Of a stretch of 64,000 nucleotides of DNA, positions 61,296 to 64,000 are shown piece after piece; the first letter of the stretch is position 1; each line of letters starts with the position of its first letter. Made by a program: the position numbers and the translations under genes. The stretch covers positions 1-64,000 of the forward strand of contig RJMB01000020.1 of NCBI GenBank assembly GCA_003725585.1, written 5' to 3'. This stretch comes from Halostreptopolyspora alba. GTDB taxonomy: Bacteria; Actinomycetota; Actinomycetes; Streptosporangiales; Streptosporangiaceae. The notes under the pieces are model-generated. The model worked only from the letters and a program-made list of their open reading frames with translations, did no database searches and was not told the DNA's origin.

Positions 61296-62195
61296 TCACC
61301 GGCTCGGGCACCTCGGGTCCGGGGGGTCCGCCGGCCCCTGCTCGGCGATCCGCGCGAAGGCGGAGATGTCCAGTGACTCCCCGCGCGCTGCCGGGTCGAC
61401 CCCGGCGGCGCGCAATGCGGCCTCCGCGTCGGCGGAGGAGCCCGCCCACGGCGTCAGCGCCGCGCGCAGCGTCTTTCGGCGTTGCGCGAAGGCCGCGTCG
61501 ACGACCTCGAACACCCGCTTCCGGGAGACTGTGCCGACCGGTGCCGGACGGCGGGTCAACCGCACGAGCCCGGAGTCGACGTTGGGCGTGGGCCAGAAGA
61601 CGTTACGGCCGACGGAGCCCGCGCGGCGCACGTCGGCGTACCACGCGGCCTTGACCGACGGGGCGCCGTAGGTACGGCTTCCCGGTTCGGCGGCGAGCCT
61701 GTCGGCCACCTCAGCCTGCACCATGACCAGGATCCGGCGCACCGAGGGCAGCAGGTCCAACAGCCGGAGCAGGACCGGTACGGCGACGTTGTAAGGCAGG
61801 TTGGCCACCATCGCGGTCGGTTCCGGCCCCGGGACCTCGGTCACGCGCATCGCGTCGGCGGCGCGGACCTCCAGGCGCTCGGCGAGACTCGGGGCGTGCT
61901 CGCGCACGGTCGCCGGTAACGCGGCGGCCAGGTCCTCGTCCACCTCGATGGCGGTCACGTGGCGCACTCGGGGCAACAGCGCCAGCGTCAGCGACCCGAG
62001 TCCGGGCCCGACCTCCAGGACCGTGTCGTCGGCGCCCACACCGGACACCCGGACGATCCGGCGCACAGTGCCGTGGTCGACGACGAAGTTCTGTCCCAAC
62101 GACTTGGTGGGCCTGATACCGATACGGCCGGCGATCCGACGGACGTCAGCCGGGGTCAGCAGATGCGCGGTCTCGGGTGTCTCGGAGTCGGCCAC
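61296..62195 (-). CDS. rsmA: 16S rRNA dimethyladenosine transferase RsmA (KsgA)
   Basis: 299 aa from the GTG at 62195 ([15 protein letters not shown]), GGATGG about 4 nt upstream. Dimethylates A1518/A1519 of 16S r[19 protein letters not shown] motif [27 protein letters not shown] and catalytic [14 protein letters not shown]-terminal helical domain with [12 protein letters not shown]. 70 nt downstream of rpfB, a conserved order. Confidence 0.95.
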   Translation of the reverse strand: MADSETPETAHLLTPADVRRIAGRIGIRPTKSLGQNFVVDHGTVRRIVRVSGVGADDTVLEVGPGLGSLTLALLPRVRHVTAIEVDEDLAAALPATVREHAPSLAERLEVRAADAMRVTEVPGPEPTAMVANLPYNVAVPVLLRLLDLLPSVRRILVMVQAEVADRLAAEPGSRTYGAPSVKAAWYADVRRAGSVGRNVFWPTPNVDSGLVRLTRRPAPVGTVSRKRVFEVVDAAFAQRRKTLRAALTPWAGSSADAEAALRAAGVDPAARGESLDISAFARIAEQGPADPPDPRCPSR

Positions 62196-62265
62196 CCGAC
62201 CATCCTGCCAGGCCGGGTGGGGCGACAGCGTCGTGCGCGCGGCCGCCCCACCCAGATCTCCGGAG

Positions 62266-63486
62266 TCAGTTGAACAGGTTGCTGCCGCACTCGGGCCACT
62301 GGCCCTGCCAGTTGCCGTCGACCGCGTTGTAGAGCTTCTTGGCACGCATGGTCTGCTCCGCGGGGGACGCCTCGGCCGGGGACCCGCTGCCGCCGACCGA
62401 CTCCCAGCTCGCCATGGAGAACTGGTAGAGGCCGTAGTAGCCGCCGGCGGAGTTCACCGCCGTGGGGTCGCCGCCGGACTCGCACTCGGCGAGCGCGTCC
62501 CAGTTGAGGTTGTCGGCCTCACCGCCGACGTTCTCCTCGGGCTCCTTGGTCCCCACCTCGACGACGCCGTCGACCGGCTCCTCCAGGACCTCCTCCTCGA
62601 GGACGTGCTCGGTCTCCTCGCCCTCCTCCATCACCGTGGCCACGGTGACCTCCTTGAGGCCGTCCTCGGGCTCCTGGACGACCTCCTCCTCGCCCTTCTC
62701 CAGCTCGTCGGTCTCACGCCTCTCGGTCTCAGCCTCGATCTCGGTCTCCCTCGTCTCGGGCTCGCCGAGAACCTCGAGGACGTCGATGACCATGCCGTCG
62801 GTGGGCTCGGTGTCGAGATCCGGCTCGACGATGTCGTGCTCCCCCAACTCGACACCATTGTCTGCCAGCACCTCCTCGACCGTGCCCGCTGTGGTGGCGA
62901 CCTCGGCGCGGGTCCGGTCGTTGAGGATCGCCACCTGCCGGGCGCCGGTGGCCTCGACCTCGATTCCGGACTCGGGCACCGGCTCGTCGCGCCCCACCGA
63001 CATCTCCAGCGTCTCGTCCCCCAGACCGATCTGGTCGAGCGCCTCCCCCACGGTGAGCGCGGTGACCCAGTACGTCTCCGGCTCTCCGTCCAGCTCCAGG
63101 ACGAACTCGCGGCCGGTGCGCACCAGGATGGTGTCGCCGCTGCTCACATCGGTGTCTGGGGCCGGGGCGACCGCGTCGTGCTCCCCCAGCTCGACACCCT
63201 CGGAGTCGAGCACTTCCCGCACGTCGGCGTCGAAGGCGCGCACCGTCCGCTCCTCGCCGTCGACGTCGAGGGTGACCCGCTGGTCCATCGCGAACGCGGT
63301 GCCCCCGCCAACCAGCACCAGGGCCGCGACGGCGGCACCTCCGACCAGCGCCGAACGCGAGCGCAGCCACGCGGGCGGGGTGACGGACGGCAGGCGGAGC
63401 GACTTCGACGCGGCGGGACGCTCCCGCGTGTCGGGCGCCTTGCGGGAGCCGCGATGCGATCCACCGGAACGTGACAACCGATTCAC
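62266..63486 (-). CDS. rpfB: Resuscitation-promoting factor RpfB
   Basis: 406 aa, GTG start. N-terminal signal anchor (residues 45-72, [17 protein letters not shown]), three DUF348 repeats ([50 protein letters not shown]), a G5-like Glu-rich region ([20 protein letters not shown]) and the C-terminal lysozyme-like Rpf domain ([20 protein letters not shown]) with the catalytic Glu in AECESGG. Cleaves peptidoglycan to promote regrowth from dormancy. No c-di-AMP riboswitch motif is visible upstream. Confidence 0.93.
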   Translation of the reverse strand: MNRLSRSGGSHRGSRKAPDTRERPAASKSLRLPSVTPPAWLRSRSALVGGAAVAALVLVGGGTAFAMDQRVTLDVDGEERTVRAFDADVREVLDSEGVELGEHDAVAPAPDTDVSSGDTILVRTGREFVLELDGEPETYWVTALTVGEALDQIGLGDETLEMSVGRDEPVPESGIEVEATGARQVAILNDRTRAEVATTAGTVEEVLADNGVELGEHDIVEPDLDTEPTDGMVIDVLEVLGEPETRETEIEAETERRETDELEKGEEEVVQEPEDGLKEVTVATVMEEGEETEHVLEEEVLEEPVDGVVEVGTKEPEENVGGEADNLNWDALAECESGGDPTAVNSAGGYYGLYQFSMASWESVGGSGSPAEASPAEQTMRAKKLYNAVDGNWQGQWPECGSNLFN

Positions 63487-63805
63487 GATTACCTGACCTC
63501 TACGAGAATGGGGGGCGACAGGGGTAGGGGGATGGCCGGGCGGCTCCGGCCGTTACCACGCGATGATGGGAGGCGGGCCGCGGCGTCCGGTGCCCGGTCC
63601 CTCGGTCACAGCGGCGCTCCTCAGCCATGGGGAAATTACCATAGCGTCCGCAACCACGCTTTGGGCTTAGCCGAATCCCGAACAGTGGCCCGCGCCGAAC
63701 CCCGCCACACGGCCGCGCCATCGGCGCGTAGCATTACACCGCCGACCCCGGAGGTGACGCGGGATCGGGCGCTAGTTCGCCGATGAGCGCGGGAGGTTTC
63801 GCGGT
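63487..63805. other. Divergent control region rpfB / CoA-transferase gene
   Basis: 319 nt without a gene. An AT-richer patch at about 63628-63645 (GGAAATTACCATAGC) includes TATGGT on the minus strand, a possible rpfB -10, giving a leader of about 150 nt. GC-rich complementary segments follow in that leader but fit no riboswitch I know. The plus side ends with GGGAGG 9 nt before the next ATG. Confidence 0.4.
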
Positions 63806-64000
63806 ATGGGACCGCTCAACGGAATCCGAGTCGTGGAGTTCACGGGGATCGGCCCAACGCCGATGGCCGGGATGCTCCTCGCCGACCTCGGCGCCAGCGT
63901 GATTCGGCTCGACCGTCCCCAGGCGGCGGAAAGCGCCCGAACGGGAGACGGCCCGCACATGAGCGCGGGACGCCCGGTGCTGGGCGTCGATCTGAAGTCG
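63806..64000 (+). CDS. CaiB/BaiF family CoA-transferase (alpha-methylacyl-CoA racemase-like), partial
   Basis: First 65 codons, cut by the window edge. The N-terminus GPLNGIRVVEFTGIGPTPMA followed by MLLADLGASVIRLDRP is the class III CoA-transferase/racemase opening; the GxGPxPM variant is typical of alpha-methylacyl-CoA racemase (Mcr/AMACR). Epimerises 2-methylacyl-CoA in branched fatty acid or sterol breakdown. GGGAGG 9 nt before the ATG at 63806. Confidence 0.85.
   Translation, partial: MGPLNGIRVVEFTGIGPTPMAGMLLADLGASVIRLDRPQAAESARTGDGPHMSAGRPVLGVDLKS

Noticed and set aside
63487..63720. Possible c-di-AMP (ydaO) riboswitch before rpfB
   Set aside because: Rpf genes often carry one, but the conserved GAACCCGTCAGCTAACC-type core is absent on the minus strand here.

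Overview
The window is a high-GC, gene-dense stretch of an actinomycete chromosome. Mycothiol S-conjugate amidase, an RpfB-type resuscitation factor, an HTH/DUF397 pair, many GTG and TTG starts and several apparently leaderless promoters all fit this. The family (possibly Nocardiopsaceae) is my inference and is not proved by anything here. About 58 protein genes, two tRNA genes and a set of terminators, operators and one attenuator can be supported.

A conserved actinobacterial backbone runs through the right two thirds: ppx-DUF501-ftsB-eno, mazG, mfd, pth-rplY-prs-glmU, tRNA-Gln, ABC-F, ispE, ksgA/rsmA, rpfB. The same order is known from mycobacteria. Accessory blocks interrupt it: a TauE exporter and a TetR/FAD-monooxygenase pair between eno and mazG; an APS-kinase fusion next to mazG; a polysaccharide block (APH-like protein, PssD-like protein, PssE-GT2 fusion) and cysQ-cysD-cysN between mfd and pth; a desaturase with TetR and MarR regulators; an Erm rRNA methyltransferase with an attenuated leader; a split transketolase; and a receptor-type Ser/Thr kinase lodged between ispE and ksgA.

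The left third (1-23.5 kb) is more mixed: mca with a small membrane partner, a DUF4307 protein, greA, an RDD protein, a FIST sensor, a MoxR/chelatase-type AAA ATPase with a VWA partner, an AT-richer HTH/DUF397 island, the transsulfuration genes metB and cbs with a hexapeptide acyltransferase between them, an SGNH esterase, a thiolase, a Bax1-I membrane protein, a TetR-controlled DrrAB-type exporter, and a predicted nucleotidyltransferase beside an odd tRNA-like gene.

The most rewarding signals are regulatory. They are a leader-peptide/terminator attenuator in front of erm; two Rex-type operators upstream of the type II NADH dehydrogenase; a SoxR-type box in a 19-bp-spacer promoter that appears to give a leaderless mRNA for the transketolase pair; palindromic operators in front of the MarR, desaturase, DrrAB and monooxygenase units; and a related pair of long inverted repeats at 44-98 and 10014-10066. 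No phage, insertion sequence or CRISPR array was found.
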